Below the pieces are notes generated by a model. The model did not search any database. It was not told where the DNA came from and saw only the letters and a program-made list of their open reading frames with translations. The position numbers and the translations under genes were made by a program. From Paenirhodobacter hankyongi (lineage in GTDB: Bacteria; Pseudomonadota; Alphaproteobacteria; Rhodobacterales; Rhodobacteraceae): a DNA stretch of 64,000 bases. The stretch covers positions 173,872 to 237,871 of the forward strand of contig NZ_RCHI01000006.1 of the NCBI RefSeq assembly GCF_003664585.1, read 5' to 3'. Positions 10,691 to 21,149 of this stretch are shown in pieces (positions within the stretch are counted from its first letter, which is position 1; each line of letters starts with the position of its first letter).

Positions 10691-11185
10691 TCAGTATCCC
10701 GTGGTCATGCCGCTGCCGGCACCGCGCCGGATCTCCTCGCGCCGGATCGGCATCTTGTCGATCGCGCCGATGATCTCGCGCCCGCTCCAGGGCAGGGGCT
10801 TGCGCGCCGCGATGGTGCCGTCCTTCTCGATCAGCACCAGCGAGAAGCCGCGCGGGCGCAGCTTGCGGCGCAGCGCGCTCATCGGTTCGGGCGTGGTGTC
10901 GGCGATGACGACGACGTCGCGCGCCGCCAGATCCGGCCAGCGCTCGGCAATCGCGGTCATCTGCTCGGCGAAGGCCGGGTCGGCCGTGCTGTCGGCAAAG
11001 ACGACGACGGGGCGCTTTTTCCAGACATACGTGGCAAGATCGGCTTCCGCCCCGGGCACCGGGGCGAAGGCGGGCGCGGCCGCGGGGGTGTCGGCGGGGT
11101 CTTCGGCACGGGCCGGGGCCAGCACCGTCATCAGCGCGAAAGATGCTGCTGCCAAAAGGCACAAGGGTCTGATGCGGGGTCTCAT
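10691..11185 (-). CDS. DUF4174 domain-containing exported protein
   Basis: 164 residues. A signal peptide (RPLCLLAAASFALMTVLAPARA, cleaved after ARA) is followed by a Pro/Ala linker and a domain beginning YVWKKRPVVVFADST and continuing FAEQMTAIAERWPDLAARDVVVIADT ... GFSLVLIEKDGTIAARKPLPWSGREIIGAIDKMPIRREEI. This matches DUF4174, a thioredoxin-fold-like periplasmic family without the CxxC pair. An AGGAGG lies ahead of the ATG at 11185. The gene is antisense between pccA and the mutase gene, divergent from the latter, so it interrupts the pathway cluster. Function is unknown; a redox or envelope-stress role would be a guess. Confidence 0.8.
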   Translation of the reverse strand: MRPRIRPLCLLAAASFALMTVLAPARAEDPADTPAAAPAFAPVPGAEADLATYVWKKRPVVVFADSTADPAFAEQMTAIAERWPDLAARDVVVIADTTPEPMSALRRKLRPRGFSLVLIEKDGTIAARKPLPWSGREIIGAIDKMPIRREEIRRGAGSGMTTGY

Positions 11186-11387
11186 GCGGGGCCTCCTCAG
11201 GGCAACTATAGGGGCTTGCCGGCGCGGGGGCCATGGCCCGGCGCGGGGGCCGAAGGATTTTCCGGCCGCCCGTTGACGGGGCCGGGGGTGAGGAGCGTGA
11301 CCGTGGCGCAAGGCGTCGCCGCGGCTGCAGGGTTGAAGGGACGCCACCCGGCCCCGGCCGGGCGGTGCTGAGAGAAGGGATCGTTCG

Positions 11388-13517
11388 ATGACGAACAAGA
11401 AAGAGGATTGGGCCAAACTTGCCCAGAAGGAGCTCAAGGACCGGCCGCTCGACAGCCTGACCTGGAACACGCTCGAAGGGATCGAGGTGAAGCCCCTCTA
11501 TACCGAGGAGGACACCGCAGAGCTGCCGCATCTGGGCACGCTGCCGGGCTTCTCGCCCTTCACCCGCGGCGTGCGCGCCACGATGTATGCGGGCCGTCCC
11601 TGGACGATCCGGCAATATGCGGGCTTCTCGACCGCCGAGGAGAGCAACGCCTTCTACCGCAAGGCGCTGGCCGCCGGGCAGCAGGGCGTCTCGGTCGCCT
11701 TCGACCTCGCGACGCACCGCGGCTATGACAGCGATCACCCGCGCGTCGTCGGCGACGTCGGCAAGGCCGGTGTGGCGATCGACTCGGTCGAGGACATGAA
11801 GATCCTGTTCGACGGCATCCCGCTCGAGAAGGTCTCGGTCTCGATGACGATGAACGGCGCCGTGATCCCGGTGCTGGCGAACTTCATCGTCACCGGCGAG
11901 GAGCAGGGCGTGCCGCGCGAGAAGCTCTCGGGCACGATCCAGAACGACATCCTCAAGGAGTTCATGGTCCGCAACACCTATATCTATCCGCCCGAACCCT
12001 CGATGCGGATCATTGCGGACATCATCGAATACACCTCGAACGAGATGCCGAAGTTCAACTCGATCTCGATCTCGGGCTACCACATGCAGGAAGCCGGCGC
12101 GAACCTGGTGCAGGAGCTTGCCTTCACCATCGCCGACGGCCGCGAATATGTCCGCACGGCGCTCGCCCGCGGCATGGACGTCGACGCCTTCGCCGGCCGT
12201 CTGTCGTTCTTCTTCGCGATCGGCATGAACTTCTTCATGGAAGTGGCGAAGCTGCGCGCGGCGCGACTGCTCTGGTCGCGCGTGATGGCCGAGTTCAACC
12301 CGAAGAAACCGGGCTCGTCCATGCTGCGCACCCACTGCCAGACCTCGGGCGTCTCGCTGCAGGAGCAGGACCCCTACAACAACGTCGTGCGCACCGCCTA
12401 TGAGGCGATGGCCGCGGCGCTTGGCGGCACGCAGTCGTTGCACACCAACGCGCTTGACGAGGCGATCGCGCTGCCGACCGAATTCTCGGCCCGCATCGCG
12501 CGCAACACCCAGCTCATCCTGCAGGAAGAGACCGGCATCACCCATGTCGTCGATCCGCTCGCGGGTAGCTACTACGTCGAAAGCCTGACCGCGCAGCTGG
12601 TCGACGAGGCGTGGAAGCTGATCGAGGAAGTCGAGGAAATGGGCGGCATGACCAAGGCCGTGGCCTCGGGCATGCCGAAGCTGAAGATCGAGGAATCGGC
12701 GGCCAAGCGCCAGGCGATGATCGACCGCGGCGAGGAAGTGATCGTCGGCGTGAACAAGTATCGTCTCGCCAAGGAAGAGCCGATCGACATTCTCGACATC
12801 GACAACGTCAAGGTCCGCGAGGCGCAGATCGCGCGGCTGACCAAGATGCGGGCCGAGCGGGACGAGGCGGTCTGCGCGGCGGCGCTCGCCGAGATCACCC
12901 GGCGTGCCAAGGAAGGCGGCAACCTGCTCGAGGCCGCGGTGGATGCGGCGCGTGCGCGCGCCTCGGTTGGAGAGATCTCGATGGCGATGGAAGAGGTGTT
13001 CGGCCGGCATCGGGCCGAGGTGAAGACGCTCGCCGGCGTCTATGGCGCGGCCTATGAGGGCGATGCGGGCTTCGAGCAGATCCAGAAGGACGTCGAGACC
13101 TTCGCCGAGGAAGAAGGCCGCCGTCCGCGCATGCTCGTCGTGAAGATGGGCCAGGACGGCCATGACCGCGGCGCCAAGGTGATCGCGACGGCCTTTGCCG
13201 ATATCGGCTTCGACGTCGACGTCGGGCCGCTGTTCCAGACCCCGGAAGAGGCGGCGCAGGACGCGATCGACAACGACGTGCATGTCGTCGGCATCTCGTC
13301 GCAGGCCGCGGGCCACAAGACGCTGGCGCCGAAGCTGATCGAGGCGCTGAAGGAAAAGGGCGCGGGCGACATCATCGTGATCTGCGGCGGCGTGATCCCG
13401 CAGCAGGACTACGACTTCCTGAAGGTCGCCGGGGTGAAGGCGATCTTCGGGCCCGGCACCAACATCCCGGCCGCGGCGCGCGAGATCCTCGACATCATCC
13501 GCACCGCCCGCGCCTGA
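11388..13517 (+). CDS. scpA: Methylmalonyl-CoA mutase, B12-dependent
   Basis: 709 residues. It interconverts (R)-methylmalonyl-CoA and succinyl-CoA by an adenosylcobalamin radical mechanism and completes propionyl-CoA assimilation. The N-terminal TIM barrel has the substrate-binding [29 protein letters not shown]. The C-terminal B12 domain has D590-x-H592-x-x-G595 (GQDGHDRG), the base-off/His-on signature, then GISSQAAGH and ICGGVIP. Single-subunit length agrees with the homodimeric mutases of alphaproteobacteria. The start is preceded by GAGAGAAGG. No TTTGCAAA operator was found in the 200-base region upstream, so it may be regulated separately from pccB. The epimerase and the MeaB/ArgK chaperone are not in the window. 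Confidence 0.95.
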   Translation: MTNKKEDWAKLAQKELKDRPLDSLTWNTLEGIEVKPLYTEEDTAELPHLGTLPGFSPFTRGVRATMYAGRPWTIRQYAGFSTAEESNAFYRKALAAGQQGVSVAFDLATHRGYDSDHPRVVGDVGKAGVAIDSVEDMKILFDGIPLEKVSVSMTMNGAVIPVLANFIVTGEEQGVPREKLSGTIQNDILKEFMVRNTYIYPPEPSMRIIADIIEYTSNEMPKFNSISISGYHMQEAGANLVQELAFTIADGREYVRTALARGMDVDAFAGRLSFFFAIGMNFFMEVAKLRAARLLWSRVMAEFNPKKPGSSMLRTHCQTSGVSLQEQDPYNNVVRTAYEAMAAALGGTQSLHTNALDEAIALPTEFSARIARNTQLILQEETGITHVVDPLAGSYYVESLTAQLVDEAWKLIEEVEEMGGMTKAVASGMPKLKIEESAAKRQAMIDRGEEVIVGVNKYRLAKEEPIDILDIDNVKVREAQIARLTKMRAERDEAVCAAALAEITRRAKEGGNLLEAAVDAARARASVGEISMAMEEVFGRHRAEVKTLAGVYGAAYEGDAGFEQIQKDVETFAEEEGRRPRMLVVKMGQDGHDRGAKVIATAFADIGFDVDVGPLFQTPEEAAQDAIDNDVHVVGISSQAAGHKTLAPKLIEALKEKGAGDIIVICGGVIPQQDYDFLKVAGVKAIFGPGTNIPAAAREILDIIRTARA

Positions 13518-13536
13518 GGGCAACGGGCCAGACTGT

Positions 13537-13557
13537 GACGCCCCCGCGCGGGGCGTC
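13537..13557 (+). terminator. Hairpin after the mutase gene
   Basis: GACGCCCC / GGGGCGTC stem with a five-base CGCGC loop, 20 bases after the stop codon. There is no T run, but the repeat-borne hairpin that follows at 13570 has one. Confidence 0.6.
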
Positions 13558-13569
13558 CCCGAAACAGGA

Positions 13570-13640
13570 AGAGGGGGGCGCTGCCCCCCTCTTTGCTTTC
13601 AGCAAATTCACCCCCCGGGATATTTCGGGCAATTGGAAGC
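13570..13640 (+). repeat. Interspersed two-part intergenic repeat, copy A (forward)
   Basis: A ten-base stem AGAGGGGGGC / GCCCCCCTCT with loop GCT ends in CTTTG and works as a terminator. It is followed at 13611-13640 by the block CCCCCCGGGATATTTCGGGC plus AATTGGAAGC. The same two parts recur at 43431, 50984, 54947 and 59461. This copy separates the convergent mutase and nhaA genes. Confidence 0.8.
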
Positions 13641-13678
13641 GGGAAGGGCGCCTGCGCCCCGGTCCCGTCCCGGGCACC

Positions 13679-14869
13679 TCAGGCGTCCTCGTCCTCATCC
13701 GCGGCATTGGGGGCGGTCCTTGCGATGCGCAGCACCGTATAGCCGAGCACCGCCGAGATCAGCGAGCCCGCAAGCACCCCCATGCGCACCGCGTTCATCT
13801 TGTCGTCGGTCTCGAAGTTCAGCGAGCCGATGAAGAGCGACATGGTGAAGCCGATGCCGGCGAGGCAGGCGATGCCGTAGAGCTGCACCCAGGAGGTGGC
13901 GGCGGGCAGACGGGCGACGCCGAGCTTCACCATCGCCCAGGTCGCGCCGAAGACGCCAAGCTGCTTGCCGAGCACGAGGCCGAGCGCGATGCCGAGCGGC
14001 AGCGGCTGGAACAGATCGCCGATGCCCATGCCCGACAGGTTCACCCCGGCGTTCGCATAGGCGAAGATCGGCACGATCAGGAACATCACGTAAGGGTGCA
14101 GCGCGTGTTCGAGCGCATGCGCGGGCGATTTGCCGTAGCGGTCCTTGAGCGGGATGAAGAAGGCGGTGACGACACCCGCGAGCGTGGCGTGCACGCCCGA
14201 TTTCAGCACCAGCACCCAAAGCACGGTGCCGAGGATCAGCGTCGGCGCCAGCCGGTGGCCACCGGTCAGGTTGCGCAGCAGCATCAGCGCGATCGGGATC
14301 AGCGCGAGCAGCAGATAATGCGTCTTCAGATGTTCGGTGTAGAAGATCGCGATGACGAGGATCGCGCCGAGGTCGTCGAGGATGGCGAGGGTGAGCAGGA
14401 AGATCTTCAGCCCCGCCGGCACCCGGGTGCCAAGGAGCGCGACGACGCCCACGGCAAAGGCGATGTCGGTCGCGGTCGGGATCGCCCAGGCCTTTGCGGT
14501 GCCGCCATCGCTCCAGTTGAAGGCGAGGAAGATCAGCGCCGGGACCAGCATGCCGCCAAGCGCCGCCACCCCGGGCAGCACCACGTTCGCAGGCTTCTTC
14601 AGCCGGCCCTCGACGATTTCGCGCTTCAGTTCCAGCCCGACCAGCAGGAAGAACACCGCCATCAGACCGTCGTTGATCCACAGGATCAGCGGCTTCGACA
14701 GGCCGTCATCGCCCAGCAGGACGGAAAACTTCGTATCCAGCACATCGGTGTAGAGCGTCGACAGGCTCGAATTCGCGGTCAGGAAGGCGAGTACCGTCGC
14801 CAGCATCAGGACGATGCCGCCTGCCGCCTCGTGCTGAAATAGTTTCTCGATACGAAGTAGCGCCTTCAT
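13679..14869 (-). CDS. nhaA: Na+/H+ antiporter NhaA
   Basis: 396 residues (E. coli NhaA has 388), about twelve transmembrane segments. The paired aspartates of the ion site are D165-D166 in LAILDDLGAILV. The unwound-helix motif TATDIAF (132-138) carries the third conserved Asp. It exchanges Na+ or Li+ for protons across the inner membrane and helps pH and salt homeostasis. The start at 14869 is preceded by GAGGGGACAGG; the longer frame to 15172 reads through Arg/Pro-rich non-coding sequence. The C-terminal tail is acidic (AADEDEDA). It is monocistronic, convergent with the mutase gene and divergent from the TerB/J-domain gene. E. coli-type NhaR regulator is not nearby. Confidence 0.93.
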   Translation of the reverse strand: MKALLRIEKLFQHEAAGGIVLMLATVLAFLTANSSLSTLYTDVLDTKFSVLLGDDGLSKPLILWINDGLMAVFFLLVGLELKREIVEGRLKKPANVVLPGVAALGGMLVPALIFLAFNWSDGGTAKAWAIPTATDIAFAVGVVALLGTRVPAGLKIFLLTLAILDDLGAILVIAIFYTEHLKTHYLLLALIPIALMLLRNLTGGHRLAPTLILGTVLWVLVLKSGVHATLAGVVTAFFIPLKDRYGKSPAHALEHALHPYVMFLIVPIFAYANAGVNLSGMGIGDLFQPLPLGIALGLVLGKQLGVFGATWAMVKLGVARLPAATSWVQLYGIACLAGIGFTMSLFIGSLNFETDDKMNAVRMGVLAGSLISAVLGYTVLRIARTAPNAADEDEDA

Positions 14870-15140
14870 CCTGTCCCCTCGGTCGTTTTTGGAATAGTCC
14901 CCCCGCAAATGGGCGTGAAAAGGGTCGGATTTCAACCCTGCGATGACGAAAACTGGCCTCGCGCGCGGGAAAAAGCGGGATTGCACAGTCCTCGGGCAAC
15001 GGGCAGTGTCGCGCCCGAACAGCGGCCGCGGGGATCCGCGCCGCTCTTGCGGGCCCGGCGCCGGCGGTCGGCGGCCGATTTCCGGGGCGGGCAGGTGCGG
15101 AGCGGGTGCAAAGGCGTCGCGGAACGGATAGGATCGGGCC

Positions 15141-15866
15141 ATGGACAAGCCGCTTTCCCTCTGGGGCCGCATCGCAGCGGCGGTCGGCGCCCTTGCGCGG
15201 GGCGAGGGGCTGTCGTCTGTCTTCGATCAGCTGCGCAGCCCGCCCGAGCGCTCGGTCGCCTTCACCATCGCGGTGATCGCGCTCGGCGCGAAGATGGCGA
15301 AGGCCGACGGGCAGGTGACGCGCGACGAGGTCGCGGTGTTCCGGCGCATCTTCCAGATCCCGCCGGGCGAAGAGGCGAACGCGGCGCGGGTCTTCGACAT
15401 GGCGCGCACCGATGTCGCGGGCTTCGACGCCTATGCGCGCAAGATCGCGGCGATGTTCGGGCCGGGCAATCCGGTGCTGAAGGACCTGCTCGAGGGGCTG
15501 TTCGCCATCGCCATGGCCGACGGCAGCTATCACGAGGGAGAGGATGCCTTCCTGCAGGAGGTGGCGCGGATCTTCGGGCTCGAGGACTGCTGCTTTGCCG
15601 CGCTGCGCGCCGCTTTCGTGCCCGATGCCGAGCCCGACCCCTGGACCGTGCTCGAACTGCCGCCAGGCACGCCGCTGCCCGAGGTGCGGGCGCGCTGGCG
15701 TGAGCTGGTGCGCGAGGCCCATCCCGACCGGGCCATCGCGCGCGGCCTGCCCGAGGAGGCGGTGCGGCTGGCCGAGGCGCGGGTGGTGGCGCTGAACCGC
15801 GCCTGGGAAGATCTGCAGGCACGAGGTGGGCAGGCAGGGGGCAGGGATGCGGATCGCCACCTATAA
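15141..15866 (+). CDS. TerB/J-domain (DjlA-like) co-chaperone
   Basis: 241 residues. A TerB-like helical domain fills about 35-155, with acidic DG segments KADGQVTRDEVAVF and MADGSYHEGEDAFL typical of DjlA. A C-terminal J domain has the HPD tripeptide at 194-196 (REAHPDRAIARG), needed to stimulate DnaK ATPase. DjlA of E. coli has an N-terminal membrane helix; here the N-terminus (WGRIAAAVGALARG) is only weakly hydrophobic, so the protein may be cytosolic or membrane-associated. Its last 20 bases overlap the next gene in another frame, so the two are coupled. Client and pathway cannot be inferred. Confidence 0.85.
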   Translation: MDKPLSLWGRIAAAVGALARGEGLSSVFDQLRSPPERSVAFTIAVIALGAKMAKADGQVTRDEVAVFRRIFQIPPGEEANAARVFDMARTDVAGFDAYARKIAAMFGPGNPVLKDLLEGLFAIAMADGSYHEGEDAFLQEVARIFGLEDCCFAALRAAFVPDAEPDPWTVLELPPGTPLPEVRARWRELVREAHPDRAIARGLPEEAVRLAEARVVALNRAWEDLQARGGQAGGRDADRHL

Positions 15867-16860
15867 CGTCGAGTGGTTCACCAATCTCTTCGACCGACGC
15901 GGCCGGTTGCTCGACGACGATCAGTGGTCGTCGCGCTACAACGTGACGCGGGCGCAGCAGCTTGGTGCGCTTGGCATTGTCTTCACCGCGATCAATGCCG
16001 ATGCGGTGCTGATCGTCGAGGCCCCCGACGACAATTCCCGGCGCAAGACGGTGCCGATGCTGGAAAGCTTCGCCGCCTATTTCAACCTGCGCCAGCGCCG
16101 CGCGCTGATCGGCTTCTCGAACGAGACGCAGCAGCAGATCGCGCTGCTTTACGACCCCGATGCGGTGAGCGCCGTCTTCGACCCGCAGGAGGGGACCGAG
16201 GACTGTCCGCGTTTCGACCGCAGCCTGAAGATCGACCTCGACATCGACGACACGCTCGACACGGTGACCTTCTCGAAGCCGCCGCTCGAGGTGGCGCTGA
16301 CCACCAGGGCGGGCAAGACGGTGCGGCTGATCGGGGTGCACATCAAGTCGAAGGCGCCGCATGGCGAGATCGACGCAACGTCCGAGGTGCGGATCGCGAT
16401 CGAGAACCGGCGCAAGCAGCTGGCGCAGTGCATCTGGCTGCGCCGGCGCATCGACGCGCATCTCGATGCGGGCGACAGCCTGATCGTGCTTGGCGATTTC
16501 AACGACGGGCCGGGGCTTGACGAATACGAGCAGCTCTTCGGCCGTTCGGGGCTCGAGATCGCGGTGGGCGAGGGCAGTCCGCCCGAGCGGCGGATGCGCG
16601 ACCCGCATGCGCGGCTGCGGCACAGCCATTCGCTGGCCGCACAACCGGCCTCGGCCCGGTTCTGGCTGCCCGAGGCGCATCAGTATTTCTCGGCGATGCT
16701 GGATTACGTGCTGCTCTCGCCCGACCTGTGCGTCGACGACCCGGCCTGGCGGATCTGGCACCCGTTCGACGACCCGGTCTGCTATCGCACGCCCGAGCTG
16801 CGCGAAGCCTTGCTGCAGGCCTCGGATCATTTCCCGGTGACGGTGGACATTCCGATCTGA
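15847..16860 (+). CDS. Endonuclease/exonuclease/phosphatase family protein
   Basis: 337 residues with the DNase I-like fold. N7 in TYNVEWF and E58 in IVEAPDDNS are metal ligands; GDFNDGP (D217, N219) and SDHFPV (D327, H328) complete the active site. Members cleave phosphodiester or phosphoester bonds in nucleic acids, lipids or inositols, and the substrate cannot be told from sequence. There is no signal peptide, so it is probably cytoplasmic. The start at 15847 gives MRIATYNVEWF and has GGGGCAGGG upstream; an in-frame ATG at 15826 is less suited. It overlaps the TerB/J-domain gene by 20 bases and ends 17 bases before the next gene, suggesting a three-gene unit. Confidence 0.85.
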   Translation: MRIATYNVEWFTNLFDRRGRLLDDDQWSSRYNVTRAQQLGALGIVFTAINADAVLIVEAPDDNSRRKTVPMLESFAAYFNLRQRRALIGFSNETQQQIALLYDPDAVSAVFDPQEGTEDCPRFDRSLKIDLDIDDTLDTVTFSKPPLEVALTTRAGKTVRLIGVHIKSKAPHGEIDATSEVRIAIENRRKQLAQCIWLRRRIDAHLDAGDSLIVLGDFNDGPGLDEYEQLFGRSGLEIAVGEGSPPERRMRDPHARLRHSHSLAAQPASARFWLPEAHQYFSAMLDYVLLSPDLCVDDPAWRIWHPFDDPVCYRTPELREALLQASDHFPVTVDIPI

Positions 16861-16877
16861 GCCCCCATATCGGGGGC

Positions 16878-17300
16878 ATGACGCGGATCGCCCTCATCGC
16901 CCTGCTGGGCAGCCTGTCCCTGACCCCGGCGCTGGCCGAGGAGGCCCCCGCCGTGCCCGAGGCCGCGCCTCCGGCGGCCGAGGAGGAGGCGCCCGGCCTG
17001 ATCGAGCAGGGCGCACGGATGTTCCTGCGCGGGCTGATCGAGGAGATCGGGCCGCAGGTCGACGAGATGACGTCCGGCATCGAGGAGGCGGCGCGCAAGC
17101 TTGGCCCCGAGCTCGAGCGGCTGATGGCGCTGGTCGATGACGTGAAGAATTACGAGCCGCCCGAGCGGTTGCCGAACGGCGACATCGTGATCCGCCGCAA
17201 GCCCGGCGCGCCGCCGCCACCACCGCTGCCGGACGGCACGGATGAGGCTCCCGACACGGATGCCCCCGCCGCACCCGAGGGGCCGCAGATCGATCTCTGA
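16878..17300 (+). CDS. Conserved hypothetical periplasmic protein
   Basis: 140 residues. A signal peptide (RIALIALLGSLSLTPALA) is followed by an Ala/Glu/Pro-rich segment, a helical part (LIEQGARMFLRGLIEEIGPQVDEMTSGIEEAARKLGPELERLMALVDDV), and a Pro-rich tail (KPGAPPPPPLPDG). I recognise no enzymatic motif. Rhodobacteraceae homologues often carry the misleading label AAA+ ATPase, but there is no Walker motif here. An inverted repeat (GCCCCC-ATAT-CGGGGGC, 16861-16877) lies directly before the start codon and could hide or replace the ribosome-binding site. It probably belongs to the unit starting at 15141. Function is unknown. Confidence 0.75.
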   Translation: MTRIALIALLGSLSLTPALAEEAPAVPEAAPPAAEEEAPGLIEQGARMFLRGLIEEIGPQVDEMTSGIEEAARKLGPELERLMALVDDVKNYEPPERLPNGDIVIRRKPGAPPPPPLPDGTDEAPDTDAPAAPEGPQIDL

Positions 17301-17326
17301 TCTGCCCCGCGCCGTTTCCGGCCTGC

Positions 17327-18886
17327 TCAGCCTTCGGGGCGCAGCACCACGGGCGTCGCCTTCATCGCCGCGGCAAGCGATCCGAAGCGCGCCTCGACCA
17401 CCTCGCCGAACAGCCCCGCGCCGCGCTTCGTCAGCTTCAGCTCGAGCGCGTTCTTCTTCGGCTTGTAGTCGAGCGAGCCGACCTCGGCCGGATCCTCGAT
17501 GGTGAACATCGCGGCAAAGCGCATCGCCTTGCCCAGCACCTCGGCCTCCTGGATCTGCTCGGGGGTGAGCAGCGCGAAGAGCGGCTCGAAGCGCGAGCCC
17601 GCGCGCGAGTTCTTGTAGCGGTGCAGCAGCGCCAGCCCGACGAAGACGCGCTCGGGGTGGCTGAGCGCGGCAAGGTTGGCGCGGGTGACGTTGTCGAAGC
17701 ACGCCTCGGCGCGATAGTCGGGATGGGTGCGCCAGGTGGTGTCGTGCAGCAGGCAGGCAGCACGGTGCAGGCGGAAGATCTCGGGCGGCACCGGGCCGAA
17801 CAGCGGCGCGATGAAGCTGTGCAGCTTCTTCCCGAAACCGGGCATCCGCGCCATCACCTTTTCCGAATAGCGGCAGGCCTCGACCAGCGGGTCACGCTTG
17901 CGCAGGCGTTCGGGCATCTGTTCATAGAGCAGCCCCTCGCGGATGCCGTAGGAGGAGGTGTCGATCTCCTTCGGACGGAAGGTCTCGATCAGCTCGCGCA
18001 GCACGAGGGCCGCCAGCGGCACGAGATCCATGCGCGCCTGCGAGGTGCCGGTGCGCGCGCGCAGCGTCGCAAGATCGCTCTTCTCGATCCACTCGAGCGT
18101 CTTCAGCAGGTTTTCGGGCTCCATCCGGTATTCGTGCAGCACCAGAAGCGGATAGTTGCGCCGCTCCATGTCGAGCCGGGCAATGGCGCGCCAGGAGCCG
18201 CCGACCAGATAGATCCGGTCGTGGTCGGTGCCGACGGCCGTCGCCAGCTCGGCGACGGCGGCGCGGATATGCGCGACCAGTTCCTTGCGGCCGCCCTTCA
18301 CCTGCTGCAGCCGGAACGGGCCGAGCTGCGAGGTGGCGCGGCGGCCGACCCGGCCGTCGCCCACTTCAGCGAGCTCCATCGAGTTGCCGCCGATGTCGCA
18401 GATCAGCCCCTGCGCCTCGGGCCAGCCCAGAAGCACGCCCTGCGCGGAAAGACGCGCCTCCTCGGCGCCGTCGATGACATGCAGATGCAGTCCCGTCTCG
18501 GCCTCGACAAGGCGCTGGAACTCGGGCCCGTCCTCGGCATCGCGCACCGCGGCGGTGGCGACGCAGGTCAGCGGGCCGATGTCCATGCCCTTCGCCAGCA
18601 GCGCAAAGCGCTTGAGTGCGGCGAAGGCGCGCTCGCGCCCCACGGGGTTCAGCCGGCCGGTCTCGGCCAGCCCCTGACCGAGGCCCGCCATGACCTTCTC
18701 GTTGTAGAAATAGGCCGGGCTGCGCGCCGCGCCGTCGAACACCACCATCCGAACCGAGTTCGAACCGACATCCACGACGCCCACGCGGGAGAGCGCGCGG
18801 GCGGAGGGGTCGTCAAACAGCGGCTTGCCGAATGCATCCCAGTCGTCGGCCAGTGCCTGGCGCGGGGCTTCGGTCTTTCCGATCAT
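17327..18886 (-). CDS. ppx: Exopolyphosphatase / Ppx-GppA phosphatase
   Basis: 519 residues with the ASKHA-type duplicated fold. N-terminal VVDVGSNSVRMVVFD and the second phosphate loop ICDIGGNSMELAEV bind the substrate, and YLVGGSWRAIARLDM is the adenosine-like motif. The C-terminal half is helical with an HD-like region (LHDTTWRTHPDYRAE). It degrades inorganic polyphosphate from the end and/or pppGpp. Its gene starts 50 bases after ppk ends, so synthesis and breakdown of polyphosphate are encoded together. The start at 18886 has AGGACG upstream and was preferred over an in-frame upstream start at 18928 lying in the ppk-ppx gap. Confidence 0.93.
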   Translation of the reverse strand: MIGKTEAPRQALADDWDAFGKPLFDDPSARALSRVGVVDVGSNSVRMVVFDGAARSPAYFYNEKVMAGLGQGLAETGRLNPVGRERAFAALKRFALLAKGMDIGPLTCVATAAVRDAEDGPEFQRLVEAETGLHLHVIDGAEEARLSAQGVLLGWPEAQGLICDIGGNSMELAEVGDGRVGRRATSQLGPFRLQQVKGGRKELVAHIRAAVAELATAVGTDHDRIYLVGGSWRAIARLDMERRNYPLLVLHEYRMEPENLLKTLEWIEKSDLATLRARTGTSQARMDLVPLAALVLRELIETFRPKEIDTSSYGIREGLLYEQMPERLRKRDPLVEACRYSEKVMARMPGFGKKLHSFIAPLFGPVPPEIFRLHRAACLLHDTTWRTHPDYRAEACFDNVTRANLAALSHPERVFVGLALLHRYKNSRAGSRFEPLFALLTPEQIQEAEVLGKAMRFAAMFTIEDPAEVGSLDYKPKKNALELKLTKRGAGLFGEVVEARFGSLAAAMKATPVVLRPEG

Positions 18887-18936
18887 CTTTCGTCCTGCCG
18901 TGAGACGCGCCTGTGCGCGCCGGTCCAAACTAGCGC

Positions 18937-21099
18937 CTAGTCGGTGCTGTGGGCAAGCTCGGGCACGTCTTTCGCCCCCGCCGATCCACGCCCGGAGAGC
19001 GACGGGTTCTCCATGAAGAAGCGGTGGCAGGAGAACAGGTCCTGACCCTCGGGCAGGTGGCGGATGAAGCGGCCGTCGGGCTGCAGGATCCAGCTTTGCG
19101 CCTCGTCGGCCATGTTCGCGGCCATGATCTGGCTGAGGATCTGCGCCTTCACCGTGTCGTTCTTCGCCTCGACCAGCGTTTCCACGCGGCGGTTGAGGTT
19201 GCGCCCCATCCAGTCCGCCGAGGAGAAGAACACCCGCGCCTTCTTCGAGGGCAGGCCGTGGCCGTTGCCGAAGCAGACGATCCGCGAATGCTCGAGGAAG
19301 CGCCCGACGATCGACTTGACCCGGATGTTCTCGCTCAGCCCCTTGATCCCCGGCCGCACGCCGCAGATGCCGCGGATGACGAGCGAGATCTTCACCCCGG
19401 CCGCGCTAGCGGCATAGAGCGCGTCGATCACCTCGGGGTCGATCAGGCTGTTCATCTTCGCCCAGATCTCGGCCGGGCGGCCGGCCTTTGCGTGTTCGCC
19501 CTCGGCGCGGATCAGCTCGAGCAGCCGCGGCTTGAGCGAGATCGGCGAGATCGCGAGATTCTCGAGCCCCTCGGGCTGCACATAGCCGGACAGATAGTTG
19601 AACACCTTCGTCGCATCGCGGCCAAGCGCCGGATCGCAGGTGAAGAGGCTCAGGTCGGTGTAGATCTTCGCAGTGATCGGGTGATAGTTGCCGGTGCCGA
19701 AATGGGTGTAGGTCACCAGCCGGTCGCCTTCCCGGCGTACCACCGTCGAGATTTTCGCATGCGTTTTCAGGTGCATGAAGCCGTAGACGACATGCGCGCC
19801 CGAGCGTTCGAGCCGGCGCGACTGGCGGATGTTCGCGGCCTCGTCGAAACGCGCCTTCAGCTCCACGAGTGCCATCACCGACTTGCCGTTCTCGGCCGCC
19901 TCGCACAGCGCGTCGACGATCGGGCTGTCCTTCGAGGTGCGATAGAGCGTCTGCTTGATCGCGAGCACGTTCGGATCGTTCGCCGCCTGCTGCAGGAAGC
20001 GGATGACCATGTCGAAGGTCTCGTAGGGGTGGTGCAGCAGCATGTCCTTCTGCTGGATCGCAGCGAACATGTCGCCGTCGTGATCCTCGACGCGTTCGGG
20101 CACGCGCGGGGTGAAGGGCGGCCAGAGCAGGTCGGGACGCGAGGACAGCACCAGTTCCTTGAGGTCGGCGACGCCCAAGAGGCCCTTGACCTCGACCACC
20201 TCGTCGCGGTCGACGTGCAGCTCGTCCATGACCAGCGAGCGCAGGCTTTCGGGCGCGCCCGAGGTGATCTTCAGCCGGATCACCTGGCCGCGGCGGCGTC
20301 GCTTCAGCGCGGTCTCGAACTCGCGCACCAGATCCTCGGCCTCGTCCTCGACCTCGAGGTCGCTGTCGCGCAGCACGCGGAAGGCGCAGGAGCCGGTGTC
20401 GGTATAGCCCGGGAAGAGCGAGCCCAGATGCAGCATCAGCAGCTCTTCGAGCGGCAGGAAGCGCGCCTCGCCCGGCAGCCGCACGAAACGGTCGATCTGT
20501 TGCGGGATCGGCAGCAGCGCCTGCAGCCGGCGCTTGTCGGTCTGGCGTTCCAGTTCCAGCGCCAGGCAGAAGCCGGTGTTCGGGATGAAGGGGAAGGGGT
20601 GCGCCGGATCGATGGCGAGCGGCGAGAGCACCGGGAAGACCTTGGCCAGGAAGTGTTCTGCGAGGAAGTCGCGGTCCTCCTTGGTCAGCTTGCCGCGGCT
20701 CAGGATGTGGATGCCCGCGGCCTCCATGCCCCGGCGCAGCGCGTTCCAGGTGGTCTGCTGCGTTTCCATCAGGCGGCGCGCGTCGGCGTTGATCAGCGCC
20801 AGCTGTTCGGAGGGCGTCAGCCCGTCGTCCGAGGGGATGACGTTGCCCTCGCGCACCAGTTCCATCAGCCCCGCGACGCGCACGGTGTAGAACTCGTCGA
20901 GATTGGTGGCCGAGATCGACAGGAAGCGCAGCCGTTCGAGCAGTGGCACCCGCGGATTCGCGGCCTCTTCCAGAACGCGCCAGTTGAAGGCCAGCCAGCT
21001 CAGCTCGCGATTGAAGAAACGACGCGGGCCGGCGACCTCCTCGGGCGGGAGCTCGACAGCGGCGGGGAACGGGGTCTTGAGGAAATCTGCCTGGGTCAT
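18937..21099 (-). CDS. ppk: Polyphosphate kinase 1
   Basis: 720 residues (E. coli Ppk is 688). It polymerises the terminal phosphate of ATP into polyphosphate and works in reverse. The N-terminal domain starts [20 protein letters not shown]. The PLD-like catalytic domains contain [24 protein letters not shown] (the autophosphorylated His is in KTHAK), and [10 protein letters not shown]. The C-terminal domain ends with [15 protein letters not shown]. The gene lies between hdaA (50 bases upstream) and ppx, all leftward, an arrangement common in Rhodobacteraceae. No separate promoter was recognised between hdaA and ppk. An ATG at 21099 starts the family-typical N-terminus. Confidence 0.95.
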   Translation of the reverse strand: MTQADFLKTPFPAAVELPPEEVAGPRRFFNRELSWLAFNWRVLEEAANPRVPLLERLRFLSISATNLDEFYTVRVAGLMELVREGNVIPSDDGLTPSEQLALINADARRLMETQQTTWNALRRGMEAAGIHILSRGKLTKEDRDFLAEHFLAKVFPVLSPLAIDPAHPFPFIPNTGFCLALELERQTDKRRLQALLPIPQQIDRFVRLPGEARFLPLEELLMLHLGSLFPGYTDTGSCAFRVLRDSDLEVEDEAEDLVREFETALKRRRRGQVIRLKITSGAPESLRSLVMDELHVDRDEVVEVKGLLGVADLKELVLSSRPDLLWPPFTPRVPERVEDHDGDMFAAIQQKDMLLHHPYETFDMVIRFLQQAANDPNVLAIKQTLYRTSKDSPIVDALCEAAENGKSVMALVELKARFDEAANIRQSRRLERSGAHVVYGFMHLKTHAKISTVVRREGDRLVTYTHFGTGNYHPITAKIYTDLSLFTCDPALGRDATKVFNYLSGYVQPEGLENLAISPISLKPRLLELIRAEGEHAKAGRPAEIWAKMNSLIDPEVIDALYAASAAGVKISLVIRGICGVRPGIKGLSENIRVKSIVGRFLEHSRIVCFGNGHGLPSKKARVFFSSADWMGRNLNRRVETLVEAKNDTVKAQILSQIMAANMADEAQSWILQPDGRFIRHLPEGQDLFSCHRFFMENPSLSGRGSAGAKDVPELAHSTD

Positions 21100-21149
21100 G
21101 GAGCGCTTATGGATCTGAAATGTAATGGCTCTGTGACAGTGTGCGCGTC

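Noticed and set aside
16878..17300. AAA+ ATPase label used for homologues
   Set aside because: The 140-residue exported protein has no Walker A or B motif.
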